The notes under the pieces are model-generated. The model had not been told where the DNA came from, made no database searches, and saw nothing but the letters and a program-made list of their open reading frames with translations. A DNA stretch of 64,000 nt, taken from contig CANMWT010000006.1 of assembly GCA_947501635.1 (NCBI GenBank), forward strand, positions 186,001 through 250,000, in the 5' to 3' direction. How positions within the stretch are numbered: the stretch's first letter is position 1; each line of letters starts with the position of its first letter. A program made the translations under genes and the position numbers. The DNA comes from an uncultured Roseobacter sp. (GTDB lineage Bacteria; Pseudomonadota; Alphaproteobacteria; Rhodobacterales; Rhodobacteraceae). Below, in pieces: positions 55,159 through 64,000 of this stretch.

Positions 55159-55210
55159 CTTGCTCGCATTAGAAAGGTTCTTGTCCTGCGGTACAAGCAG
55201 CGTAGGTCGC

Positions 55211-56197
55211 TCATCCACCAGTAATGTTCGTGTAAAGCTTTGAGCGGACACCGAATGCGGCCCCCACGCGCCCGGCAACCCATCCGGTGGTTTTCGCCAG
55301 ATCAAGCAGCGTCTTGCCGCCGGTGAAGGGCAGCTTGACGATAAGGATCAGGATCTCGACCAATTTGCCGGGCAGGCGCAAAATGAGAGCGTAGCGTGAA
55401 AGGGGGGTCGCTTCCATTTTCCGGTGAAAATGCACATTGATCTGGTCGCGGGCCCGCGCATATTGATAGCCGAAGCTGAGCCTGTCGCGGGGCAGTGTCT
55501 CGTAGACAAAGGCGTCTTTTACCCAGCCAACTTTGTAGCCCGCGTCTTTCACCTGAGCGCAAAACACTGAATCGGTTCCGCCGGTAAAGCGCATGTTTTC
55601 GTTGAACCAAAATCCGTCTTCAGCAAAAAGCCGTGTCTCTGCGAGCCAGTTGTTCGTCACAACGGTGACACGCGGTGTGTCATTCAGCGACGTGAGCGAT
55701 GCGTTTCGCTTTTCCTTCTGGCGATAACCTTCCGAGATGCTGTGGTGCATCATCAGTTCCAGCCGGCTTAGCCCGTCGATGGGCGCGGCCATGCGTAGCG
55801 GGGCCCCCAGCAAAGCAGCCTCGCTCGCGCGGTACCCGGCCACCAGACGTACCAGCCAGTCTGATGCCACTGTTTCGTCATCATCCACAAAACAAAGCAA
55901 ATCGGACCCCTGCGCCAACGCCTCTTGTGCGGCGCGGTTTCGACCGAATGGAATGCCGGGCTCTGTTTCCAGAACATAGTCAAGCGGCAGACCATTCACG
56001 AGTGGGTTCAAGCTTTCTACAAGCCCTTTTACCTGGGCGTCTGCGTCGTTCTCTACGATGAGGCAGCGCACTGTGGCATTTCCGGGGATATCCATGTCGC
56101 CCCATGATCGGATCAACGCCTCGACCATACCGGGGCGTCTTCGGGTCAGCGAGGCGACGGTAATCGTCAGATGACGTGTCGTACGATCCTGATCCAT
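55211..56197 (-). CDS. GT2-family glycosyltransferase, paralog A
   Basis: A 328-residue GT-A glycosyltransferase starting MDQDRTTRHLTITVASLTRRRPGMVEALI, with LLCFVDDDETVASDW and RFTGGTDSVFCAQV, and a C-terminal segment KTTGWVAGRVGAAFGVRSKLY. It shares block after block with the following gene, so the two are a tandem duplication. No polysaccharide export or flippase genes are nearby. It starts 29 bases beyond the pnp 3' hairpin on the same strand. Confidence 0.87.
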   Translation of the reverse strand: MDQDRTTRHLTITVASLTRRRPGMVEALIRSWGDMDIPGNATVRCLIVENDADAQVKGLVESLNPLVNGLPLDYVLETEPGIPFGRNRAAQEALAQGSDLLCFVDDDETVASDWLVRLVAGYRASEAALLGAPLRMAAPIDGLSRLELMMHHSISEGYRQKEKRNASLTSLNDTPRVTVVTNNWLAETRLFAEDGFWFNENMRFTGGTDSVFCAQVKDAGYKVGWVKDAFVYETLPRDRLSFGYQYARARDQINVHFHRKMEATPLSRYALILRLPGKLVEILILIVKLPFTGGKTLLDLAKTTGWVAGRVGAAFGVRSKLYTNITGG

Positions 56198-56225
56198 GAG
56201 AGCCTAAAAACAGATTTGCCCCGAG

Positions 56226-56249
56226 GGTCCTCCCCCGAAGGGAAGGACC
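56226..56249 (-). terminator. UUCG-capped hairpin after pnp
   Basis: On the minus strand GGTCCTTCCC and GGGGAGGACC form ten pairs (one G-T) around TTCG. It lies 27 bases after the pnp stop and before the GT2 pair. No T-run follows at once, so it may be a processing or stability element rather than a full terminator. Confidence 0.5.
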
Positions 56250-56275
56250 ATTTCTTTTGGATGAAGCAATCGCGC

Positions 56276-58411
<2,136 letters not shown>

Positions 58412-58446
58412 CTACGTTTCCTGTGTTGGCCCATTGGCCTTTGCAT

Positions 58447-58464
58447 AGAGGGCGAATTCCCTCT
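58447..58464 (-). promoter_or_regulatory. small hairpin in the pnp leader
   Basis: AGAGGG and CCCTCT pair around six bases, 36 bases before the pnp ATG. It could be part of a leader structure; six pairs alone are weak evidence. Confidence 0.3.
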
Positions 58465-58560
58465 GACCCCGGTATCTTCTTTTGGCGGCGCTGAGGTCCG
58501 GGCGCCGGCTTTCAGATTGCGCGGACATACACGAGATGCGCGCATTTGGAAAGGGAAGGA

Positions 58561-59088
58561 TCAGCCTTTGGTCCAAGGCTTTTCAGGTGGTGTTTTAAAC
58601 ATTGGGGCGCTGTCCGGGAAAAGCGGCAATGTATGGCTGTCTCCGCCGCTGCGACCGTAGTTTTTCATCCACGGTTTGGGCCTTGCGAACGCACCTGCGC
58701 GGTGCCATTCAAAATAACCAAGAGCCCCCTGTGCTGGGATCGGGTCCACTGCTCGGGGGTTCTCCAGTTGCAAACCCGCTTCGCCACCGAACCAAGGACT
58801 GTCGCTGCGTGTGATTATCCCGACCACGTCCACCACACCGATGATCCCGCCCCGGATCAGCGCGTCCGGGCGCGGACAGAGCGTGCCATGCTGGGCAAAT
58901 CGCCAGTGTAGATACCGGTATTCGTCTTCCTTCATGCCGGTGGCTGCGTGAATGCAGATTGTTCCTGTTGTCATTTTTCCTGCCCGGATGGACCCGAGCG
59001 ACCGGTTCTCGATCTCTTTGCCGCCATGGATGATGGCCCAGGCAGACGGTTGCCGGACAGACAAAGCAAGAGGCGGCAGGTTTTCCAC
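58561..59088 (-). CDS. ASCH/PUA-like domain protein
   Basis: A 175-residue protein beginning MENLPPLALSVRQPSAWAIIHGGKEIENRS, which resembles ASCH (PUA-like, RNA-binding) domains with the SVRQPWAW type motif. The rest includes ICIHAATG and GGIIGVVDVVGI. The start is inferred as GTG 59088, just after the LysE stop (TGACGTG), because it begins right before the domain; a TTG at 59121 would add residues without match. It sits between rpsO/LysE and pnp on the same strand. Function unknown; RNA binding is inference. Confidence 0.75.
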   Translation of the reverse strand: MENLPPLALSVRQPSAWAIIHGGKEIENRSLGSIRAGKMTTGTICIHAATGMKEDEYRYLHWRFAQHGTLCPRPDALIRGGIIGVVDVVGIITRSDSPWFGGEAGLQLENPRAVDPIPAQGALGYFEWHRAGAFARPKPWMKNYGRSGGDSHTLPLFPDSAPMFKTPPEKPWTKG

Positions 59089-59089
59089 G

Positions 59090-59680
59090 TCAACTCTGGG
59101 ACCAGGCCGCAAGGCCCACAACCGCCATCATGGAAAGCGCCATCGCGATGTTGATCGCACGCTGAGTTTTGTGTGGCAGGCTCATGCGGCGCAGGGCAAT
59201 GCCGGCCCAAAGCCAAGCGAAATGAATAGGTATCCAAATCGCATTCACGATAAGGAACTTGATCGCGATTTCCAGAGGGTAGTTTTGCGGCAGGAAACTG
59301 AAACCGGTGAACAGTGCCGTGTTGACCGCATAGGCCTTGGGGTTGATGGCCTGCAAGGCGATACCGCCCATTATCCCGGGTGGCGATTGCCGCTCGATAA
59401 AGGCAATTTTGCTGCCCGCAAAGGCAATGCGAAACGCCAGATAGGACAGATAGCAAATGGACGCGATAAAAAGCACTGTGCGCAGTCGGGGGTCTGCTAA
59501 AAGCATAGCCGTCAAGCCGCTGACCACAGCGATGCACACAAGGTTTGTGCCGATAAACAGGCCGCTGACGTAGCGTGTTCCGGCGTTTGCGCCAAAGGCC
59601 GCGCCGACCCCCGCTGTCGACAAAACGCCGGGTCCCGGCGTGATTATGAGAAAGAAGACGGCGGCAGCGAAAGTCAGCAT
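59090..59680 (-). CDS. LysE/RhtB family exporter
   Basis: A 196-residue membrane protein with about six hydrophobic segments and the family start block FFLIITPGPGVLSTAGVGAAFGANAG. It exports amino acids or similar compounds; the substrate is not clear. It is unlike the LysE gene in the betaine operon in sequence detail, though both have TPGP blocks. It stops one base before the preferred ASCH start and lies 47 bases after the rpsO terminator. No clear ribosome binding site. Confidence 0.87.
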   Translation of the reverse strand: MLTFAAAVFFLIITPGPGVLSTAGVGAAFGANAGTRYVSGLFIGTNLVCIAVVSGLTAMLLADPRLRTVLFIASICYLSYLAFRIAFAGSKIAFIERQSPPGIMGGIALQAINPKAYAVNTALFTGFSFLPQNYPLEIAIKFLIVNAIWIPIHFAWLWAGIALRRMSLPHKTQRAINIAMALSMMAVVGLAAWSQS

Positions 59681-59727
59681 GCGCTTAAGCTAGCGGATCG
59701 CCGCGCGAGGTAAAGTAAGGTCTTTAA

Positions 59728-59758
59728 AATGAAAAACCGCGCCAATCGGGCGCGGTTT
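59728..59758 (-). terminator. rho-independent terminator after rpsO
   Basis: On the minus strand AAACCGCGCC and GGCGCGGTTT form ten pairs around five bases, followed by T-rich sequence. It lies 23 bases after the rpsO stop and should separate rpsO from the LysE gene. Confidence 0.85.
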
Positions 59759-59781
59759 AAGCGTTCAATGCTTTGGATGTC

Positions 59782-60051
59782 TTAGCGGCGCAGGCCGAGG
59801 CGTTTGATAAGGTCTTGGTAGCGTGCCTCATCTTTGCCTTTGACATAATCGAGCAGCTTGCGGCGTGTGGCCACCATCTTGAGCAAGCCACGGCGGCCGT
59901 GGTTGTCTTTCTTGTGCTCTTTGAAGTGTTCGGTCAGTGTTGCGATACGCGAGCTGAGGATGGCAACCTGAACTTCGGGCGAACCTGTGTCACCTTCTTT
60001 GGTTGCGAATTCTTTCATGACGCGGTCTTTTTCTTCAGCAGTAATCGACAT
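59782..60051 (-). CDS. rpsO: 30S ribosomal protein S15
   Basis: An 89-residue ribosomal protein that binds 16S rRNA early in 30S assembly. The sequence is typical: [62 protein letters not shown] is upstream of the ATG. It has its own strong terminator. The 359 bases upstream hold no gene and probably its promoter and leader. Confidence 0.98.
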   Translation of the reverse strand: MSITAEEKDRVMKEFATKEGDTGSPEVQVAILSSRIATLTEHFKEHKKDNHGRRGLLKMVATRRKLLDYVKGKDEARYQDLIKRLGLRR

Positions 60052-60410
60052 CGGGGTCTCCTAATCTAAAATGTTTGCGGTCAAGGCGCAGGCCGGGATG
60101 TCGTCCAGCACAAGCCCATGGAGTGATCGGTCAAGACAAGAATCTTGCCCGAGATGCGGGCGTATAGGCGGGATTGATGGATTTGGCAAACGCTGAATCG
60201 TATCTCAAGTCACAAAACGCGGACTTTAAATCGCTTTTGCGCGGTATGGCGCACGCCTAAACACGTCAATAATGAGAAACTGCAGGAGAGAGGTCGCGCC
60301 TGCAGCACTTGTACTGGCAGACCAGTTAACCAAAGCACGCGCGACCCCTTGCAAATGTAACTTGGGCACTCGGAACACGGCTTTGCTAACCTGAAAGTAT
60401 AACAAGAGTG
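60052..60410. other. 359-base intergenic stretch upstream of rpsO
   Basis: I see no gene here. A 27-codon frame at 60177-60260 (plus) has only a poor ribosome binding site. GGTCGCGC near 60291 and GCGCGACC near 60336 could pair. The rpsO promoter and leader must lie in the left part, but no clear -35/-10 pair stands out. Confidence 0.5.
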
Positions 60411-60929
60411 TTAATCGTGCCGAAGTTTCCAAACCTTTGGCTGTGTGCTGTATGGAATGTAAAGTGGGTGGCGCGGGTGGCCATGTTTGGAAAGGCCCAA
60501 ATGGTGCATTTTCACCCCGTTTTCATTAAGTATCGCCGCAGTCTCTGGCCCTCTCCCGAGGTGCGCGCCATGCGCTCCCCAAGCCGCGATCACCTGTTGT
60601 GCTTGTGAAGCCATGCGCAACAAGACCGCGTCATTCTCTGGTCCGACGGGTGCTTTTGCCTTGCGCATCGCATGCGGGTCAGTATCGCGCCATGCAAATA
60701 TGTTTGTGACACTAAAGCCGCCAAAGCCCAGCATGCGGGCGCGGCGTTCGCATCTTTCGACCGTTGGATCATTCCTGAATTCATCTGCCACCGAGGGGTT
60801 GAGCATGACGAAGTTCACAGTTTTGCCTGTCGCGTCCCACTGCCTTGTGAGCCAGTATCGATACGCTCCGCAAGTGGAATAGGCCGCCTGTGAAGTGATG
60901 TTGTCTGTGCTGTGCCGTCGGATATCCAT
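60411..60929 (-). CDS. DUF1643 family protein
   Basis: A 172-residue soluble protein with the DUF1643 pattern: YRYWLTRQWD, VNFVMLNPSVADEFRNDPTVERCERRARMLGFGGFSVTNIFAWRDTDP and VIAAWGAHG. The family is widespread, often scattered, and has no established activity. The ribosome binding site is weak. It lies between the hypothetical membrane gene and rpsO. GC content and codon use look like those of its neighbours. Confidence 0.87.
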   Translation of the reverse strand: MDIRRHSTDNITSQAAYSTCGAYRYWLTRQWDATGKTVNFVMLNPSVADEFRNDPTVERCERRARMLGFGGFSVTNIFAWRDTDPHAMRKAKAPVGPENDAVLLRMASQAQQVIAAWGAHGAHLGRGPETAAILNENGVKMHHLGLSKHGHPRHPLYIPYSTQPKVWKLRHD

Positions 60930-60973
60930 ATCCGCTCAAATGCCAGTTGGGCCGTCAGGGGGCAAGCACGTAC

Positions 60974-61004
60974 AAACGCCGCTCCCATATGCTGGAAGCG
61001 GCGT
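60974..61004 (-). terminator. weak terminator after the membrane protein gene
   Basis: AACGCCGCTCCC pairs with GGAAGCGGCGT (one weak pair) with a 7-base loop. Only three T follow on the minus strand, so termination may be partial. Confidence 0.5.
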
Positions 61005-61020
61005 GAACAGTCTGACCGGG

Positions 61021-61509
61021 TTAGCCCAGAGCGATCTCGCGGCGCGCCGGAAGCTCCATAACGACGCCGCGTGTTTCGAGCACGGCGGCTGCAACCAGCG
61101 CGTAGACCACATGCCCCCAAAGCGCGACCCAGGTGATGCCGGTAAAGCCGAGGAAAGGTTTCATTCCTGCAACAAGATGCGCCATCCCGTAAAGCGCAAA
61201 GACCCAGAGGGCCACACCGTATACGGCGGCCGTCAAACTCCAGTGCAGTTGCGGCAGTACGGCACGTTGGACTGGCCGTGCGATGGCGAAGTACCCAACC
61301 ACATAAAACACCAGACCTGTAAGGCTGTGCAGCAGGTAGGCCGCGCCGGAGGGGTTGGCGCCGAACACGGTTTTCAATGTGGCACCGGCCAGTCCGACGG
61401 GTGCAAGTTTGGAATAACCCAAGAGCGGGCTGAGCGCCTGACCGAATGTATCAAATGCAATGGTGGCCAGTGCACCAGCGGCAAGCAGCGTAAAGACAGT
61501 GTTTTTCAT
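61021..61509 (-). CDS. four-helix membrane protein, unknown function
   Basis: A 162-residue protein with about four hydrophobic segments (about 5-25, 55-78, 90-112, 122-145) and a short charged tail. I do not recognise the family. AAGGA precedes the ATG by nine bases. A 7-base inverted repeat lies just upstream of the ribosome binding site (61523-61556). It has no functional link to its neighbours DUF1643 and truB that I can see. Confidence 0.7.
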   Translation of the reverse strand: MKNTVFTLLAAGALATIAFDTFGQALSPLLGYSKLAPVGLAGATLKTVFGANPSGAAYLLHSLTGLVFYVVGYFAIARPVQRAVLPQLHWSLTAAVYGVALWVFALYGMAHLVAGMKPFLGFTGITWVALWGHVVYALVAAAVLETRGVVMELPARREIALG

Positions 61510-61522
61510 TTCCGTAGTTCCT

Positions 61523-61556
61523 TTTCAGTATCAATCGTTGTTCGTTGAAACTGAAA
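61523..61556. promoter_or_regulatory. dyad upstream of the membrane protein gene
   Basis: TTTCAGT (61523-61529) and ACTGAAA (61550-61556) form a perfect inverted repeat with 20 bases between, directly upstream of the ribosome binding site read on the minus strand. It may be an operator or a leader stem. Confidence 0.35.
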
Positions 61557-61700
61557 GTGGGTATGTGCGGCCCTTATGCGAGGTGGCTTCACGCGTAGCT
61601 TACCCAAACGGCTGGAATTGTAATAATCCTTGAAACAATGGGCCTTTAGCGATGACGGACGCGCGAGAATTGTATCGCTTTGTAACAGGCGGCCCTGCGC

Positions 61701-62609
61701 TTAGTGGTCCAACAGCACCCGCGCGGGGTGCAACTCGCCCGATTTATACTGCCCGATTGCAATCGCGCGGCCGTCAAACGATGCCCAGCAGGTATCCCCG
61801 TATTCCGCGTCAGAGGCGAACACCATACCCGGATTGCCATTGCGCAGGCGCGTGGCACCTTCGGCGGTGGTTTTGACTTCGGGCAGATCCGCCAGAGCTG
61901 CCTCCAACGGGATCAAATGGGCATCCAGCGCGGGCGATCGGGCCAAGGCGTCCAGCTGGTCAAGCGTCAGCCCGTCTTCGGCGTCAAAGGGCCCCGACCA
62001 GATGCGCCGCAGATTGCGCACATGGCCCAGACAACCAAGCGTGCGACCCAGATCACGCGCGATCGAGCGTACATAGCCACCCTTTCCACACACCATTTCG
62101 AAAGTTGCGTGATCCCTGTCCGGCCGGTCGATCAGCAGCAGACTGTCAACGTATAGAGGTCGTGCAGCGAGTGCGAGTTCATCGCCATCGCGTGCCCGTT
62201 TATACGCGCGTTCCCCGTCGACTTTCACTGCGGAGAATTGTGGCGGTACCTGTTCGATGTCGCCGACAAAAGCCCCAAGCGCGTCTGTGATCTCCGTATC
62301 AGAGGGGCGTTCGTCGCTGGCAGCGATGACTTCGCCCTCGGCGTCATCTGTATTGGTGGCCTGTCCCAGTCGCACCGTGAACTCATAAGCCTTCAATGCA
62401 TCTGTGACATAGGGAACGGTTTTGGTCGCTTCGCCCAGTGCCACGGCCAGAACGCCGGTCGCATCCGGGTCCAGCGTTCCGGCATGCCCTGCCTTTTTCG
62501 CATCAAAAGCCCACCGCACCTTGTTCACCACCGCTGAAGAGGTCAGGCCGGCCGGTTTGTCAACGATTAGCCAACCCGAAACATCGCGCCCCTTGCGTCT
62601 GCGTCCCAT
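61701..62609 (-). CDS. truB: tRNA pseudouridine(55) synthase
   Basis: TruB converts U55 to pseudouridine in nearly all tRNAs. The 302-residue protein has [13 protein letters not shown], the catalytic D47 in [14 protein letters not shown], and [20 protein letters not shown] and [13 protein letters not shown], the TruB blocks. GAGGAAAGAG precedes ATG 62609. It comes after rbfA and the phosphodiester glycosidase gene on the same strand. Confidence 0.96.
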   Translation of the reverse strand: MGRRRKGRDVSGWLIVDKPAGLTSSAVVNKVRWAFDAKKAGHAGTLDPDATGVLAVALGEATKTVPYVTDALKAYEFTVRLGQATNTDDAEGEVIAASDERPSDTEITDALGAFVGDIEQVPPQFSAVKVDGERAYKRARDGDELALAARPLYVDSLLLIDRPDRDHATFEMVCGKGGYVRSIARDLGRTLGCLGHVRNLRRIWSGPFDAEDGLTLDQLDALARSPALDAHLIPLEAALADLPEVKTTAEGATRLRNGNPGMVFASDAEYGDTCWASFDGRAIAIGQYKSGELHPARVLLDH

Positions 62610-62702
62610 ACTCTTTCCTCAGTTTGTAATCGCACAGGCTCATAGCGGGCACAGCTGTGAAAGCCCACCCCTTGACCCCGAGCCATGCGCGCAACCCCGA
62701 TT

Positions 62703-63443
62703 TTACTGCACTGGTTCGACGACGCCAATAATTGGCCCCAGCGCAAAGCCGAAATCGCGGCGCCCGATATCTGGTGCATAGAGGCGAGAGATATTGCCAT
62801 CGAAGAAAAGTGCATTGGGCAGGGCGAGCCTGTCGCGGAACAACGTGCCAAAGCTGTGAAAATTGACGGGTTCTTCCGAAATCGCAAAAACGGCCGTGGT
62901 GCCATCGGCGGAGGTGCCTACCCCGTTTCTGATATATCGCGACGTGCCTTTGGGCAAAAAGCGTGGGTGCAAAGCGCCGTCAATGACCAGCATCGGCCCC
63001 GATTGCGTGGCATAGGTGCAGGCGGGGTCCTCACGGATATAGCGCGTCGTCTCAAAAACATCCGCCCGACCGGGGCGCAGGCACAAAATACCGTTCGGCA
63101 GCAATCCAAAGTTCCCCGGCCCGGCGTTAGGGATCACGCGCATGATCTCTTCACCGTTTTCAACATAATGGCCGACGGGTGAGCGGTCCTCGTGATACAT
63201 GCCGGCGTTCATCGCAAAGGCAAGGCGCTCGCCGTTGGTGCCCAGGGCGTTGTCGATTGTTGTGAACTGCCCATAGATGTCACCGGTTGCGTCGCGCAAA
63301 AACAGGCGCAAGGTCTCTGAACTGGCGTTGACGGTGCAGACGGTAAAGGTTGCTTCATTGTGAATGACCTTTTCACACGAGACAGCCGCCGCCGGACTTG
63401 CGCTGGCGCAAAAGAAAAACAGCACCGCCCAGAGACGTGTCAT
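62703..63443 (-). CDS. secreted phosphodiester glycosidase-family protein
   Basis: A 246-residue protein with a signal peptide (cleavage near AAA at about residue 20) and the NAGPA/phosphodiester glycosidase fold: [24 protein letters not shown] and [20 protein letters not shown], then [20 protein letters not shown] and [14 protein letters not shown]. Relatives act on sugar phosphodiesters or exopolysaccharides. It overlaps rbfA by 4 bases (ATGA) with an excellent GGGGGAGGA ribosome binding site, so it is co-translated with a ribosome assembly factor, probably by gene position alone. Confidence 0.87.
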   Translation of the reverse strand: MTRLWAVLFFFCASASPAAAVSCEKVIHNEATFTVCTVNASSETLRLFLRDATGDIYGQFTTIDNALGTNGERLAFAMNAGMYHEDRSPVGHYVENGEEIMRVIPNAGPGNFGLLPNGILCLRPGRADVFETTRYIREDPACTYATQSGPMLVIDGALHPRFLPKGTSRYIRNGVGTSADGTTAVFAISEEPVNFHSFGTLFRDRLALPNALFFDGNISRLYAPDIGRRDFGFALGPIIGVVEPVQ

Positions 63444-63862
63444 TCCTCCCCCGCGTTTCCCATCGTTTTGTCGGCTGTATCCCGCTGGACTTCTGCCCGG
63501 CTGAGCATTTCACGTGTCTCATCCATCCGGTCGAAGGTTTCATCAAGCTGAAACCTCAGGTCTGGAGCAAACTTGAGTGTCAGTTTCTTGGCAACCAAGC
63601 GGCGAAGCTCGCCTTTGTTTCGCGCCAGCAGCGCAATGACCTCATCCTGTCCTTTGCCACCAAGAGGCAAGACATAGGCCGTTGCGATCTTGAGGTCAGG
63701 AGAGGTGCGCACTTCGCCCACAGTGATAGACAGCCGGTTGAGGTCAGTGTCGTGCACATCGCCGCGCGCCAGAACGTCAGAGAGGGCACGGCGAATGGTT
63801 TCGCCGACGCGTAGCTGCCTTTGGGACGGTCCGGGACCATCGTGGAACTTGTTCTTTGCCAT
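63440..63862 (-). CDS. rbfA: ribosome-binding factor A
   Basis: A KH-type protein of 140 residues from ATG 63862 needed for 16S rRNA 5'-end maturation and growth in the cold. Features: [20 protein letters not shown] at the N-terminus, [23 protein letters not shown] with the conserved VR-S-DL region, and [20 protein letters not shown]. An ATG at 63871 is in frame but adds three residues only. It is divergent from the partial gene at the right edge, an order I recall for rbfA and dapB in Rhodobacterales. Confidence 0.92.
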   Translation of the reverse strand: MAKNKFHDGPGPSQRQLRVGETIRRALSDVLARGDVHDTDLNRLSITVGEVRTSPDLKIATAYVLPLGGKGQDEVIALLARNKGELRRLVAKKLTLKFAPDLRFQLDETFDRMDETREMLSRAEVQRDTADKTMGNAGEE

Positions 63863-63960
63863 ATCCCTCATCTAAGCGGTCACTGTGCCTTTGCCAAGCA
63901 CTGCGTGGCGCTGTAAGACGCGTCGTCACTATACGTCACTTAACCATGCGGGAGCGCAAG

Positions 63961-64000
63961 ATGGGCAGTCCAATGAAAATCGCGGTCACAGGTGTTTCCG
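63961..64000 (+). CDS. dapB: start of a gene, probably dihydrodipicolinate reductase (dapB)
   Basis: Only 13 codons are inside the window: MGSPMKIAVTGVS, with GGGAG six bases before ATG 63961; a second ATG is at 63973. The strand-loop start IAVTGVS fits the nucleotide-binding beginning of DapB (usually VTGxxGRMG), and rbfA next to dapB is common in this order. The identity rests on very little sequence. Confidence 0.45.
   Translation, partial: MGSPMKIAVTGVS

Noticed and set aside
60177-60260. A 27-codon frame in the rpsO upstream region
   Set aside because: Only a weak purine stretch upstream, no conservation evidence, opposite strand to rpsO so it cannot be a leader peptide for it.

Overview
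The window reads as ordinary chromosome from a marine alphaproteobacterium of the order Rhodobacterales (Roseobacter group). Evidence is an alphaproteobacterial-type solitary CcrM methylase, a CenR-type response regulator, DUF2125, DUF3576 and DUF4170 proteins, a Rhodobacter-type porin, a 4TM FtsK next to a LolA-like protein and an amidase, and a glycine-betaine demethylation operon of the kind found in roseobacters. I cannot fix the genus. I see no prophage, insertion sequence, CRISPR array, rRNA or tRNA gene. Coding density is high and most genes sit in short co-directional runs with 4-base overlaps.

Layout. 1-1.6 kb: the end of a membrane-anchored winged-helix regulator (cut by the window edge), a small secreted partner, and a basic secreted protein. 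1.7-3.7 kb: rnhB and ccrM, the latter preceded by three GANTC sites. 3.7-6.0 kb (minus): mutY and an alkB-type hydroxylase. 6.0-7.2 kb: dciA and a DsbA-like oxidoreductase. 7.3-13.5 kb (minus): DUF2125, pmbA/tldE, cysQ-like, DUF4170, waaA, lpxK, a lipid A/Kdo run. 13.7-17.9 kb: SDR, short enoyl-CoA hydratase, HNH protein, MscS channel, flavoprotein. 17.9-23.1 kb (minus): DUF3576, leuS, lptE, holA, GST. 23.4-24.5 kb: major porin. 24.6-30.6 kb: PLP homeostasis protein, L,D-transpeptidase, GTP cyclohydrolase II, CenR-like regulator, a candidate small RNA, xthA, thioredoxin-TPR, Lon-N protein, Trm112-like. 30.6-38.6 kb: ubiH-type hydroxylase, amidase, aminotransferase, ftsK, lolA-like, lytic transglycosylase. 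38.8-43.7 kb: hspQ, gamma-glutamyltransferase, an anti-sigma/anti-anti-sigma pair, thiolase, free-Met sulfoxide reductase. 43.7-51.2 kb: XRE-cupin regulator with a nested palindrome, LysE exporter, GFA protein, a DMGDH-like enzyme, a betaine-homocysteine methyltransferase-like protein and a SARDH-like enzyme. 51.3-56.2 kb: RluA-type synthase, aldehyde dehydrogenase, 1-Cys peroxiredoxin, two tandem GT2 paralogs. 56.3-63.9 kb (minus): rbfA, truB, rpsO and pnp in the usual order but separated by unrelated genes; a probable dapB starts at the right edge.

How the genes work together. The 43.7-51.2 kb operon would take glycine betaine through dimethylglycine and sarcosine towards glycine, passing one methyl to homocysteine and two one-carbon units to folate. 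The lpxK-waaA, lptE and lolA-like genes serve outer-membrane assembly. ccrM and CenR-like point to alphaproteobacterial cell-cycle and envelope control.

The most interesting non-coding signals are the GANTC cluster before ccrM, a 20-base motif (GATATTT-N3-GACCAAAGAA) present three times in intergenic DNA, an FNR-type box followed by a structured terminator-ended segment (candidate sRNA), the nested palindrome at the XRE-cupin gene, and the inverted repeat plus three-codon mini-ORF in front of hspQ. I found no clearly unprecedented multi-gene system.
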